Under the pieces are notes generated by a model that saw only the letters and a program-made list of their open reading frames with translations, did no database searches and had not been told where the DNA came from. Made by a program: the position numbers and the translations under genes. Shown here piece after piece: positions 1-5,757 of a stretch of DNA of 8,391 nucleotides. Position 1 is the stretch's first letter. The number at the start of each line of letters is the position of its first letter. Source of the DNA: Candidatus Zixiibacteriota bacterium (GTDB taxonomy: Bacteria > Zixibacteria > MSB-5A5 > GN15 > FEB-12); the NCBI GenBank assembly GCA_003641415.1, contig QNAG01000113.1, positions 1-8,391 on the forward strand, in the 5' to 3' direction.

Positions 1-178
1 GGACGTTACGGGGGTATCGACATTGCCTGAGAATATAGAGATGGTAATGACTGGAGATAATGTAGCGATGTCGGTAGAGTTAATACCACCGATCGCGATG
101 GAGAAAGAGTTACGTTTTGCGATCCGCGAGGGAGGCCGCACGGTAGGTGCTGGTGTCGTTTCCGAGATCGTGGAATAA
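1..178 (+). CDS. tuf: Elongation factor Tu, C-terminal end (partial)
   Basis: This is the last 58 codons of EF-Tu, the GTPase that delivers aminoacyl-tRNA to the ribosomal A site. The frame opens at base 2 and ends with TAA at 176-178; the 5' part lies outside the window. The translation begins DVTGVSTLPENIEMVMTGDN and contains LIPPIAMEKELRFAIREGG and RTVGAGVVSEIVE. These match the C-terminal beta-barrel (domain 3) of EF-Tu, including the nearly invariant FAIREGGRTVGAGVV ending. The GTPase domain is not visible. It lies 15 bases upstream of rpsJ, the usual str-to-S10 junction in bacteria where the two operons are fused. Whether this is the only tuf copy cannot be told from here. Confidence 0.97.
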   Translation, partial: DVTGVSTLPENIEMVMTGDNVAMSVELIPPIAMEKELRFAIREGGRTVGAGVVSEIVE

Positions 179-193
179 GGAATAAGTAACGTC

Positions 194-502
194 ATGAACG
201 TACAGAAAATACGCATTAGACTAAAGGCTTACGACCACTACGCTCTGGATCGTTCGACTAAAGAGATTGCTCAGACAGTGTTGCGTACCGGTGCCAGGAT
301 AGTTGGCCCTGTGCCTTTGCCGACCAAGCGGACTGTGTATACGGTGCTGAGATCACCTCATGTCGACAAGAAATCAAGAGAGCAGTTTGAAACTCGTATT
401 CACAAGCGGTTGTTAGATATTTTTGACTCTACTCCGCAGACTGTAGATGCTCTCATGAAACTTGATTTACCGGCTGGTGTGGATGTGGAGATAAAGACCT
501 GA
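194..502 (+). CDS. rpsJ: 30S ribosomal protein S10 (uS10)
   Basis: S10 is a protein of the 30S head. In E. coli it also works as NusE, binding NusB in antitermination and NusG in transcription-translation coupling. The 102-residue product is essentially the family length (E. coli 103). It opens QKIRIRLKAYDHYALD and carries the conserved GARIVGPVPLPTKRTVYTVL loop, then SPHVDKKSREQFETRIHKR. The C-terminal LDLPAGVDVEIK is also standard. The ATG at 194 is preceded by AAGGA at 177-181, overlapping the tuf stop, with a rather long spacing of about 12 bases. It is the first S10-operon gene, and no promoter is visible in the 15-base gap before it, so it probably relies on transcription from str. Confidence 0.98.
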   Translation: MNVQKIRIRLKAYDHYALDRSTKEIAQTVLRTGARIVGPVPLPTKRTVYTVLRSPHVDKKSREQFETRIHKRLLDIFDSTPQTVDALMKLDLPAGVDVEIKT

Positions 503-516
503 CGGGAAGGGTAGCT

Positions 517-1146
517 ATGAAGGAGATACTTGGCAAAAAGATTGGTATGACCCGGATCTTTGCAGAATCCGGTGATGCTATATCCGTTACTGTCATCGAG
601 GCAGGCCCCTGTCCTGTGGTTGCCCGGAAGACTATGGATAAGCATGGCTACGATGCTATTCAGGTCGGTTTTGGCAAGCGTCGTAAGAGTCGTATTAATA
701 AGCCAATGGCAGGTCATTTTAAAAAGGTTGGTGTTGAACCTACTCAATTTCTGCGCGAGATTCGCAGTGATAACCCGGAACTTGAACCAGGTGCGATTCT
801 AAAGGTGGATACGTTCAAAGAAGGTGAGCGGGTGGATGTAACCGGTATTTCACGTGGTCTCGGTTTTGCTGGCACTATGAAACGACATCACTTCAGCGGT
901 GCTAACAAGACGCACGGTCAGTCGGATCGTTGGCGTGCCCCCGGTTCTATCGGGCAGTCATCCTGGCCGTCTCGAGTATTCAAGGGAATGCGTATGTCCG
1001 GCCGTATGGGTAAGGATAAGGTGACAACTTTGAATTTAAGAATCGTCAAAATTATAGAAGATGAAAATCTGATGTTAGTTAAAGGCGCGGTGCCGGGTAA
1101 CCGTGGGATGTTGGTGAAAATCCGTCAATCCAATCGCGCTAAGTAG
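517..1146 (+). CDS. rplC: 50S ribosomal protein L3 (uL3)
   Basis: L3 is a primary 23S rRNA-binding protein that starts 50S assembly and sends a long loop towards the peptidyl-transferase centre. The product has 209 residues, the same length as in E. coli. Hallmarks are the N-terminal LGKKIGMTRIF, VDVTGISRGLGFAGTMKRH near residues 107-124, the APGSIGQSSWPSRVFKGMRM loop near 141-160 and MLVKGAVPGNRG near the C terminus. The glutamine that PrmB methylates in E. coli (Gln150, in SIGQNQ) is replaced by Ser149 here (SIGQSS), so that modification should be absent. The ATG at 517 follows the strong ribosome binding site GGAAGG at 505-510. The gap from rpsJ is 14 bases. Confidence 0.98.
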   Translation: MKEILGKKIGMTRIFAESGDAISVTVIEAGPCPVVARKTMDKHGYDAIQVGFGKRRKSRINKPMAGHFKKVGVEPTQFLREIRSDNPELEPGAILKVDTFKEGERVDVTGISRGLGFAGTMKRHHFSGANKTHGQSDRWRAPGSIGQSSWPSRVFKGMRMSGRMGKDKVTTLNLRIVKIIEDENLMLVKGAVPGNRGMLVKIRQSNRAK

Positions 1147-1157
1147 TGGAATGTGAT

Positions 1158-1781
1158 ATGAACGTCAAAGTATACAATCAGGATGGACAAGAGGTTGGCG
1201 CCGTTGATTTGGTTCCTGAAGTGTTCGGTGTCGAGCCGAATGAGGCTGTAGTTCATCAGTATGTGGTGAACTATCTGGCTCGGCAAAGACAGGGTAACGC
1301 CAGTACCAAAGTTCGAAGTAACGTTCGAGGTGGTGGCCGCAAACCGTGGCGCCAGAAGGGAACTGGGCGTGCTAGGTCTGGAACTATCCGTTCACCTCTG
1401 TGGCGTGGTGGCGGAATCGCCTTTGGTCCACACCCCCGTTCTTACGGGTCTCGTATGCCTAAGAAGATGCGTAAGGTAGCTATGCGGTCAGTCTTCTCTG
1501 CTATGGCTCGTGAAGATCGTATAAAAGTACTTGATAAAATAGATATTGATGAGATTAAGACGAAGACTATAGTGGGTATGATGACAAAGCTGGATCTTAG
1601 CAAAAAGAAATGCCTCGTGTTGGATGAGGGTCGTAATGATAAGCTGGTTCTGTCATGTCGCAATTTACAAATAGTTAAATATTCCCGGGCTGCGCTAGCC
1701 AATGGATATGATGTTCTGAATGCTGATTGTATTATTTTTACAAAGGCTGGGCTTGAGAAGGTTGGGGAGGTGTTCAAATGA
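1158..1781 (+). CDS. rplD: 50S ribosomal protein L4 (uL4)
   Basis: L4 binds 23S rRNA early in assembly, and its extended loop lines the exit-tunnel constriction opposite L22. Starting at the ATG at 1158 gives 207 residues (E. coli 201). The frame is also open from a GTG at 1146, which overlaps the rplC stop and would add MECD; MNVKVYNQDG is the better family N terminus and the ATG is preferred. The tunnel loop, near residues 50-95, is fully conserved: VRGGGRKPWRQKGTGRARSG then SPLWRGGGIAFGPHPR. Lys67 matches E. coli Lys63, the macrolide-resistance position, and is unchanged. In E. coli L4 represses the S10 operon through the leader RNA, but no such leader fits here. The gene overlaps rplW by ATGA. 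Confidence 0.96.
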   Translation: MNVKVYNQDGQEVGAVDLVPEVFGVEPNEAVVHQYVVNYLARQRQGNASTKVRSNVRGGGRKPWRQKGTGRARSGTIRSPLWRGGGIAFGPHPRSYGSRMPKKMRKVAMRSVFSAMAREDRIKVLDKIDIDEIKTKTIVGMMTKLDLSKKKCLVLDEGRNDKLVLSCRNLQIVKYSRAALANGYDVLNADCIIFTKAGLEKVGEVFK

Positions 1782-2071
1782 GCTATGATCCCCGAAAAAT
1801 TATTAAATCACATGTTAATACCGAGCGGTCAACAAAGCTTCGCGAGACTAATAATGAATATGTTTTCGAAGTAGATAGGTTGGCTAACAAGTATACGGTT
1901 AAAATGGCTATACAAAATGCGTTTGGTGTTAAAGTGGCATCAGTTCGCACTATGATTATGCCGGGTAAAACTCGGCGTATAGGTCGCAATGAAGGTAAGA
2001 CTCCAACCTGGAAAAAGGCTATTGTAAAGCTGAAACAGGGTGAGGTCATTTCCATGTTCGAAAATATGTAG
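1778..2071 (+). CDS. rplW: 50S ribosomal protein L23 (uL23)
   Basis: L23 sits at the mouth of the exit tunnel, where trigger factor and the signal recognition particle dock. The 97-residue product has the normal bacterial length. It shows the early DPRKIIKSHVNTERSTKLRE, then YVFEVDRLANKYTVKMAIQN, an AFGVKVASVRTMIMPGKTRR stretch for the loop, and a final WKKAIVKLKQGEVISMFEN. The start ATG at 1778 overlaps the rplD stop as ATGA. The excellent ribosome binding site GGGGAGG at 1764-1770 lies inside rplD, so translation of the two genes is probably coupled. Nothing is missing or added compared with the family. Confidence 0.97.
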   Translation: MSYDPRKIIKSHVNTERSTKLRETNNEYVFEVDRLANKYTVKMAIQNAFGVKVASVRTMIMPGKTRRIGRNEGKTPTWKKAIVKLKQGEVISMFENM

Positions 2072-2093
2072 AGAGTGAAAGTGATATTCTGAC

Positions 2094-2924
2094 ATGGCTG
2101 TTAAGAAATTTCGTCCCGTAACTCCGTCGTTGCGATTTCGCACGGTACCGATGTTCGAGGAAATAACCTCAACGATTCCGGAGAAATCACTATTGCGGCC
2201 GCTACGAAAAAGTGGCGGACGTAACAACAAGGGACGCGTCACGGCTTGGTGTCGTGGGGGTGGTCATAAGCGTTTTTACCGTATTGTCGATTTCAAAAGG
2301 AATAAACATGATATTCCCGCTCGGGTGGCTTCAATTGAATATGATCCCAACCGATCAGCTCGGATTGCCCTGTTGCATTATGTTGATGGAGAGAAACGGT
2401 ATATCTTGGCTCCAGTCGATCTGAAGGTAAATGATGAGCTTATGTCCGGTGAGTCCGTTGAGGTGAAGGTGGGTAACTCTATGCCGTTGGGCAAGATACC
2501 GTTGGGTACGGTCTGTCACAACATTGAGATGCGTCCCGGTAAAGGTGGTCAGATGGCTCGTTCAGCCGGATCATTTGTGCAATTGGTGGCTAAAGATGGC
2601 AAGAAAGCTATTCTGAAAATGCCATCTGGTGAAGTTCGCACGGTACCTATTATTTGTTATGCTACGATTGGACAGGTTTCTAATGTTGATCACAAGAATG
2701 TAGTTTGGGGAAAGGCAGGCGCTTCACGATGGAGGGGACGACGACCGTCCGTAAGGGGTGTAGCTATGAACCCTGTAGACCATCCGATGGGTGGTGGAGA
2801 GGGCCGCAGTTCTGGTGGTCGACATCCCTGTACGCCTTGGGGTAAGCCTACGAAGGGATATAAGACGCGCAGTAAGCGCAAATCAAATGATCACCTGATT
2901 CAGGACCGTAGAACGAAAATATAA
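2094..2924 (+). CDS. rplB: 50S ribosomal protein L2 (uL2)
   Basis: L2 is the largest and among the most conserved 50S proteins. It is needed for subunit joining and for an active peptidyl-transferase centre. The product has 276 residues (E. coli 273). Domains seen are KSGGRNNKGRVTAWCRGGGH (39-58), YRIVDFKRN and YDPNRSARIALL in the OB-fold part, then GKAGASRWRGRRPSVRGVAM (206-225) and NPVDHPMGGGEGR in the SH3/C-terminal part. His230, equal to the functionally important E. coli His229 in mature numbering, is kept. The second histidine of the DHPHGGGEGR motif is Met232 here. The ribosome binding site before the ATG at 2094 is weak: only GAGAG at 2071-2075 and GAAAGTGA-like sequence in a 22-base gap. 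Confidence 0.98.
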   Translation: MAVKKFRPVTPSLRFRTVPMFEEITSTIPEKSLLRPLRKSGGRNNKGRVTAWCRGGGHKRFYRIVDFKRNKHDIPARVASIEYDPNRSARIALLHYVDGEKRYILAPVDLKVNDELMSGESVEVKVGNSMPLGKIPLGTVCHNIEMRPGKGGQMARSAGSFVQLVAKDGKKAILKMPSGEVRTVPIICYATIGQVSNVDHKNVVWGKAGASRWRGRRPSVRGVAMNPVDHPMGGGEGRSSGGRHPCTPWGKPTKGYKTRSKRKSNDHLIQDRRTKI

Positions 2925-2943
2925 TTGGGATGGAGTACGATAA

Positions 2944-3234
2944 ATGCCTCGATCACTAAGAAAAGGTCCATATGTTGAAGGCCGGCTTGCTGGCCGTATT
3001 GAGCATTTGAACAACAGCGGCGACAAAAGGGTAATAAAGACCTGGTCGCGCCGTTCTACTATTACGCCTGACTTTGTGGGACATACGATAGCGGTGCACA
3101 ACGGCAATAAATTTATACCGGTCTATATTACTGAGAATATGGTGGGGCACAAACTTGGTGAGTTTTCCCCTACCCGCACATATCGCGGGCACGGTGGTAA
3201 ACTAGCGGAGCGTTCCTCTTCTCTGAAAGGATAG
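2944..3234 (+). CDS. rpsS: 30S ribosomal protein S19 (uS19)
   Basis: S19 binds 16S rRNA in the 30S head next to S13 and lies near the A-site tRNA. The 96-residue product matches the family (E. coli 92). It begins MPRSLRKGPYVEGRL and has the signature TWSRRSTITPDFVGHTIAVH around residues 33-52. It continues with FIPVYITENMVGHKLGEFSP and TRTYRGHGGK. The ATG at 2944 is preceded by GGAG at 2932-2935 with 8 bases of spacing. It follows rplB by 19 bases and precedes rplV by 9. The end of the gene carries AAAGGA (3226-3231), which may serve as part of the rplV ribosome binding site. Confidence 0.98.
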   Translation: MPRSLRKGPYVEGRLAGRIEHLNNSGDKRVIKTWSRRSTITPDFVGHTIAVHNGNKFIPVYITENMVGHKLGEFSPTRTYRGHGGKLAERSSSLKG

Positions 3235-3243
3235 TGTTGAGCA

Positions 3244-3777
3244 ATGTTAGTTACTGCAACCGCCAGAATGAAATATCTAAGCATTCCGCCTCGCAAGATG
3301 CGTTTGGTGGCCAATATGGTCAAGGGTATGCCAGTTGAGAAAGCGCTCAACGTGTTAAATTTTACCCCCCGTATTGCTGCGCATCATTTGGCGAAAACTG
3401 TAAAGTCGGCTGCAGCAAACGCTCTCTCTATTGAGGGGACGGATAGCCTGCATCCTGAAGATCTGGTCATTAAAGAAATCGCCGTAGATAATGCCCCTAT
3501 GGCTAAAAGGGTTCGGTTTCAGTCTATGGGACGAATATTCCGAATCCGCAAACGGTTTTGCCACCTGACTGTAAAGCTGGAGGCCGAGGTAGAACAAGAG
3601 GTGACTAAGAAGTCCTCGACCAGAAAAGCCCGAAAGGCTGTTAAACCGGACACTAAGACTATAGATGCCAATAAAAAAGAAATTAAAACGCCTACAAAGA
3701 GAGCGTCGGTCGCCAGGACGAAAAAATCAGTTGCAGCAAAGAAAACCGACTCCAAAAACGAATCGGCTGACGAATAG
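3244..3777 (+). CDS. rplV: 50S ribosomal protein L22 (uL22) with long lysine-rich C-terminal tail
   Basis: L22 folds as a globular domain at the tunnel exit plus a long beta-hairpin that reaches the tunnel constriction. The core is residues 1-115: RMKYLSIPPRKMRLVANMVK near the start, KTVKSAAANAL at 51-61 and the hairpin at about 82-110 ending in KRFCHLTVKLE. The product has 177 residues against about 110 in E. coli. Residues 116-177 are a low-complexity tail with 19 Lys/Arg in the 57 residues from 121, plus Ala, Thr and Ser, ending acidic (ESADE). The tail resembles those of histone H1-like proteins and is probably disordered. The hairpin tip reads KRVRFQSMGRIFR where E. coli has KRIMPRAKGRADR. 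Start ATG 3244; the Shine-Dalgarno is weak to moderate (AAGGA at 3227-3231, inside rpsS). Confidence 0.96.
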   Translation: MLVTATARMKYLSIPPRKMRLVANMVKGMPVEKALNVLNFTPRIAAHHLAKTVKSAAANALSIEGTDSLHPEDLVIKEIAVDNAPMAKRVRFQSMGRIFRIRKRFCHLTVKLEAEVEQEVTKKSSTRKARKAVKPDTKTIDANKKEIKTPTKRASVARTKKSVAAKKTDSKNESADE

Positions 3778-3799
3778 GCAGTGTATTTAGTAAGGAAAT

Positions 3800-3806
3800 A
3801 AGGAGA
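3800..3806 (+). promoter_or_regulatory. Strong Shine-Dalgarno that fixes the TTG start of rpsC
   Basis: AAGGAGA lies 5 bases upstream of a TTG at 3812-3814, close to a perfect complement of the 16S rRNA 3' end. A second, weaker AAGGAA lies at 3792-3797. No ATG or GTG in frame gives the conserved S3 N terminus GQKTHPVGIRLG. The combination of this site and the protein alignment therefore supports TTG as the real start. Confidence 0.8.
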
Positions 3807-3811
3807 GTAGC

Positions 3812-4723
3812 TTGGGACAAAAGACTCACCCCGTAGGGATACGCCTCGGCATTACACGAACTTGGAATAGCAGGTGGTTTACCTCGGATAGGAAATTTGC
3901 TGATTTGGTATACGAGGATATGATGATCAAGCGGTACATTAGCAGGCGTTTGGATAACGCTGGCATTGCACAAGTACTGATCTCTAGGGCGCCTAAGAAG
4001 GTGACGGTTGATATTCATACGTCCCGACCTGGTATTGTTATAGGCCGTAAGGGAGCCGAGGTTGACAAGCTGCGCGGAGAACTCCAGTTGCTCACCCAAA
4101 AAGACATCATGCTCAATATTGTCGAAGTGCGAAAGCCGGAACTCAATGCCCAGTTGGTTGCTGATTCTATTGCTCATCAACTCGAGGGTCGTATTGCTTT
4201 TCGTCGGGCAATGAAGAAATCACTGGCTGCTACGATGAAGATGGGTGCTGTGGGTATTAAACTGCAATGTGGTGGGCGCTTAGGTGGTCACGAAATCGCT
4301 CGGACCGAGAAATACCATGATGGTCGTGTTCCGCTCCATACATTGAGAGCAAACATTGACTATGCCACCTCAACAGCTCATACTACTTATGGTTGTATAG
4401 GAGTTAAGGTCTGGATATGCCTGGGTGAAATACTCGACAGGGCCAAACATTTCTCTGGAGAAGATAAATCTGATCAACATCAGCAAGATGCTCTAACGTC
4501 CCGTCAAAAACGAGGACGTGGAGGAGACAAAGGCCGTAGCAGGCGACCTAGGGGTCGTGTACGTCGAGCTGGTCAGCCCTCTGGTGGTGGACCTGCACCG
4601 AAAGGGCGTCGTCCTGATGTGCCTCGTCGACCGGATGTAGCAAATAAACCGTCCGGTGATAATGCCACTCCGAATAAACCAAAGACCAGCGGTGGTGATG
4701 CCCCCAAGCAAGGTGCGGAGTAA
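3812..4723 (+). CDS. rpsC: 30S ribosomal protein S3 (uS3) with long basic C-terminal tail
   Basis: S3 lies on the 30S head at the mRNA entry channel and, with S4 and S5, contributes to mRNA unwinding. The start is TTG, giving MGQKTHPVGIRLGITRTWNS as in the family. The KH type II domain shows the GRKG loop at residues 78-81 (RPGIVIGRKGAEVDKLR). The C-terminal domain has AFRRAMKKSLAATMKMGAVG near 129-147, GGRLGGHEIARTE at 154-166 and IGVKVWICLGEIL near 197-208. The product has 303 residues against 233 in E. coli. From about 214 on it is a low-complexity tail: first Arg/Gly-rich (RGRGGDKGRSRRPRGRVRR), then Pro/Gly/Asp/Lys-rich with a doubled RRPDV. The tail is in frame with the core and has no internal stop, so it appears genuine. 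It follows rplV by 34 bases. Confidence 0.97.
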   Translation: MGQKTHPVGIRLGITRTWNSRWFTSDRKFADLVYEDMMIKRYISRRLDNAGIAQVLISRAPKKVTVDIHTSRPGIVIGRKGAEVDKLRGELQLLTQKDIMLNIVEVRKPELNAQLVADSIAHQLEGRIAFRRAMKKSLAATMKMGAVGIKLQCGGRLGGHEIARTEKYHDGRVPLHTLRANIDYATSTAHTTYGCIGVKVWICLGEILDRAKHFSGEDKSDQHQQDALTSRQKRGRGGDKGRSRRPRGRVRRAGQPSGGGPAPKGRRPDVPRRPDVANKPSGDNATPNKPKTSGGDAPKQGAE

Positions 4724-4729
4724 TAGATT

Positions 4730-5155
4730 ATGTTAATGCCTAAGAAAGTCAAGTATCGCAAGCAACAACGCGGCCGTATGAGAGGGAAGGCTAAGGGCGG
4801 TTCCGCTGTAAATTTTGGTGAATTTGGACTTAAAGCTCTTGAGCCATGCTGGATGACTAACCGACAGATTGAAGCGGCGCGTATCGCTATGACTCGGTCC
4901 ATTAAGCGTGGTGGTAAAGTATGGATACGTGTGTTTCCAGACAAACCAGTTACAAAGAAGCCGGCTGAAACTCGTATGGGAAAAGGAAAGGGAGCCCCTG
5001 AATACTGGGTGGCTGTTGTGAAACCGGGACGTATCTTGTTTGAGATTGAAGGTGTATCCGAAATTATGGCGCGTGAAGCTATGCGCTTAGCGGCAAATAA
5101 ACTGCCTCTGAAAACCAAGTTTGTGACCCGAGCCGACACAGAAGGAGTACAGTGA
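4730..5155 (+). CDS. rplP: 50S ribosomal protein L16 (uL16)
   Basis: L16 joins 50S late and helps position A-site tRNA near the central protuberance. The 141-residue product (E. coli 136) begins MLMPKKVKYRKQQRGRMRGK. It continues with GEFGLKALEPCWMTNRQIEA, then WIRVFPDKPVTKKP and TRMGKGKGAPEYWVAVVKPG. Arg in TRMGKGKG corresponds to E. coli Arg81, the YcfD hydroxylation site; whether this organism has the enzyme is unknown. There are two possible ATGs, 4730 and 4736. The first aligns with E. coli MLQPKR and has GGAG at 4717-4720 at 9 bases, so it was chosen. The gene lies 6 bases after rpsC and shares one base with rpmC (TGATG). Confidence 0.97.
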   Translation: MLMPKKVKYRKQQRGRMRGKAKGGSAVNFGEFGLKALEPCWMTNRQIEAARIAMTRSIKRGGKVWIRVFPDKPVTKKPAETRMGKGKGAPEYWVAVVKPGRILFEIEGVSEIMAREAMRLAANKLPLKTKFVTRADTEGVQ

Positions 5156-5421
5156 TGTTGAAAATTCATTCACTGCGGGAAATGACCCGTGACGAACTCC
5201 TGCAGAAACAGGGAGATCTGTTGGATGAACAGTTCAACCTGCAAATGCGTAAAAACATTAAAGCTCTTGATAACCCCCTTCGGATCCGTCATGTGCGACG
5301 GGAACTGGCGCGAATCATAACGGTTCTGGCCGAGGATGAAAAGGGTATGCGGAAATTGGCTGAAAGTACTACCAGTATTCTATCGGAGTCTGGTTCGACT
5401 GAGAAAAAGGAAAGTAGGTAG
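5155..5421 (+). CDS. rpmC: 50S ribosomal protein L29 (uL29) with short C-terminal extension
   Basis: L29 is a small helical-hairpin protein next to L23 at the tunnel exit. The ATG at 5155 overlaps the rplP stop in TGATG and has GAAGGAG at 5141-5147 with 7 bases of spacing. A GTG at 5152 is also in frame but would add only one residue, and the ATG is preferred. The product is 88 residues, against 63 in E. coli. The core shows LREMTRDELLQKQGDLLDEQ, then FNLQMRKN and RIRHVRRELARIITVLAEDE, the usual two helices. Residues from about 64 to 88 are an extra Ser/Glu/Lys-rich tail. Coupling of translation to rplP is likely from the overlap. Confidence 0.95.
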   Translation: MLKIHSLREMTRDELLQKQGDLLDEQFNLQMRKNIKALDNPLRIRHVRRELARIITVLAEDEKGMRKLAESTTSILSESGSTEKKESR

Positions 5422-5432
5422 AGGACTTGCTG

Positions 5433-5699
5433 ATGGCTGAAAAGAAAAATAGAAATCAGCGTAAAGTACGTCTGGGAACTGTAACCTCAGACAAAATGAA
5501 CAAAACTATTATAGTTCGTATTGATCGCACCATGAGGCATCCGGTATATCAGAAGATTTTTCGTACGTCATCAAAGCTATATGCACATGACGAAACAAAT
5601 GATGCTCGGATTGGTGATGTCGTGCGTGTTATGGAAACTCGGCCTCTATCGGCCACTAAGCGTTGGCGTTTGGTCGAAGTGATTGAACGTGCCAAGTAA
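5433..5699 (+). CDS. rpsQ: 30S ribosomal protein S17 (uS17)
   Basis: S17 is a primary 16S rRNA binder of the 30S body with an OB fold. The 88-residue product (E. coli 84) has RKVRLGTVTSDKMNKTIIVR near the start, RHPVYQKIFRTSSKLYAHDE in the middle, and GDVVRVMETRPLSATKRWRL at the end, all signatures. The ATG at 5433 has GAGGA at 5421-5425 with 7 bases of spacing. A TTG at 5427 is in frame but would place MLM before the family N terminus and is too close to the ribosome binding site. It is the last gene of the classical S10 operon. The next gene, rplN, begins after 58 bases, the widest gap in the window. Confidence 0.97.
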   Translation: MAEKKNRNQRKVRLGTVTSDKMNKTIIVRIDRTMRHPVYQKIFRTSSKLYAHDETNDARIGDVVRVMETRPLSATKRWRLVEVIERAK

Positions 5700-5757
5700 G
5701 ATGGAGCCTGTAACAGCAGCATACTCTTGTGATTTGATTGGTAAGGATGAAAGATAG

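Noticed and set aside
511..2768. The 9-mer GTAGCTATG occurs at 511-519, 1476-1484 and 2760-2768
   Set aside because: The first is a start region; the other two encode Val-Ala-Met inside L4 and L2. Chance and codon choice explain it.
3692..4180. Minus-strand open frame of 162 codons over the rplV tail and rpsC start
   Set aside because: It is antisense to two ribosomal protein genes, with no ribosome binding site or recognisable domain.
4607..4639. Doubled RRPDV in S3 as a minisatellite or recent slippage product
   Set aside because: There are only two copies, the codons differ, and the region is low complexity anyway.
4573..5169. Long minus-strand open frame of 198 codons across the end of rpsC and rplP
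   Set aside because: It lies opposite two certain genes, its translation resembles no family I know, and a lack of stops opposite an Arg/Gly/Pro-rich region is expected.
5717..5757. CATACT (5720-5725) and TTGTGA (5727-5732) as promoter boxes before rplN
   Set aside because: They are in the wrong order, and neither has a partner box at 16-18 bases.
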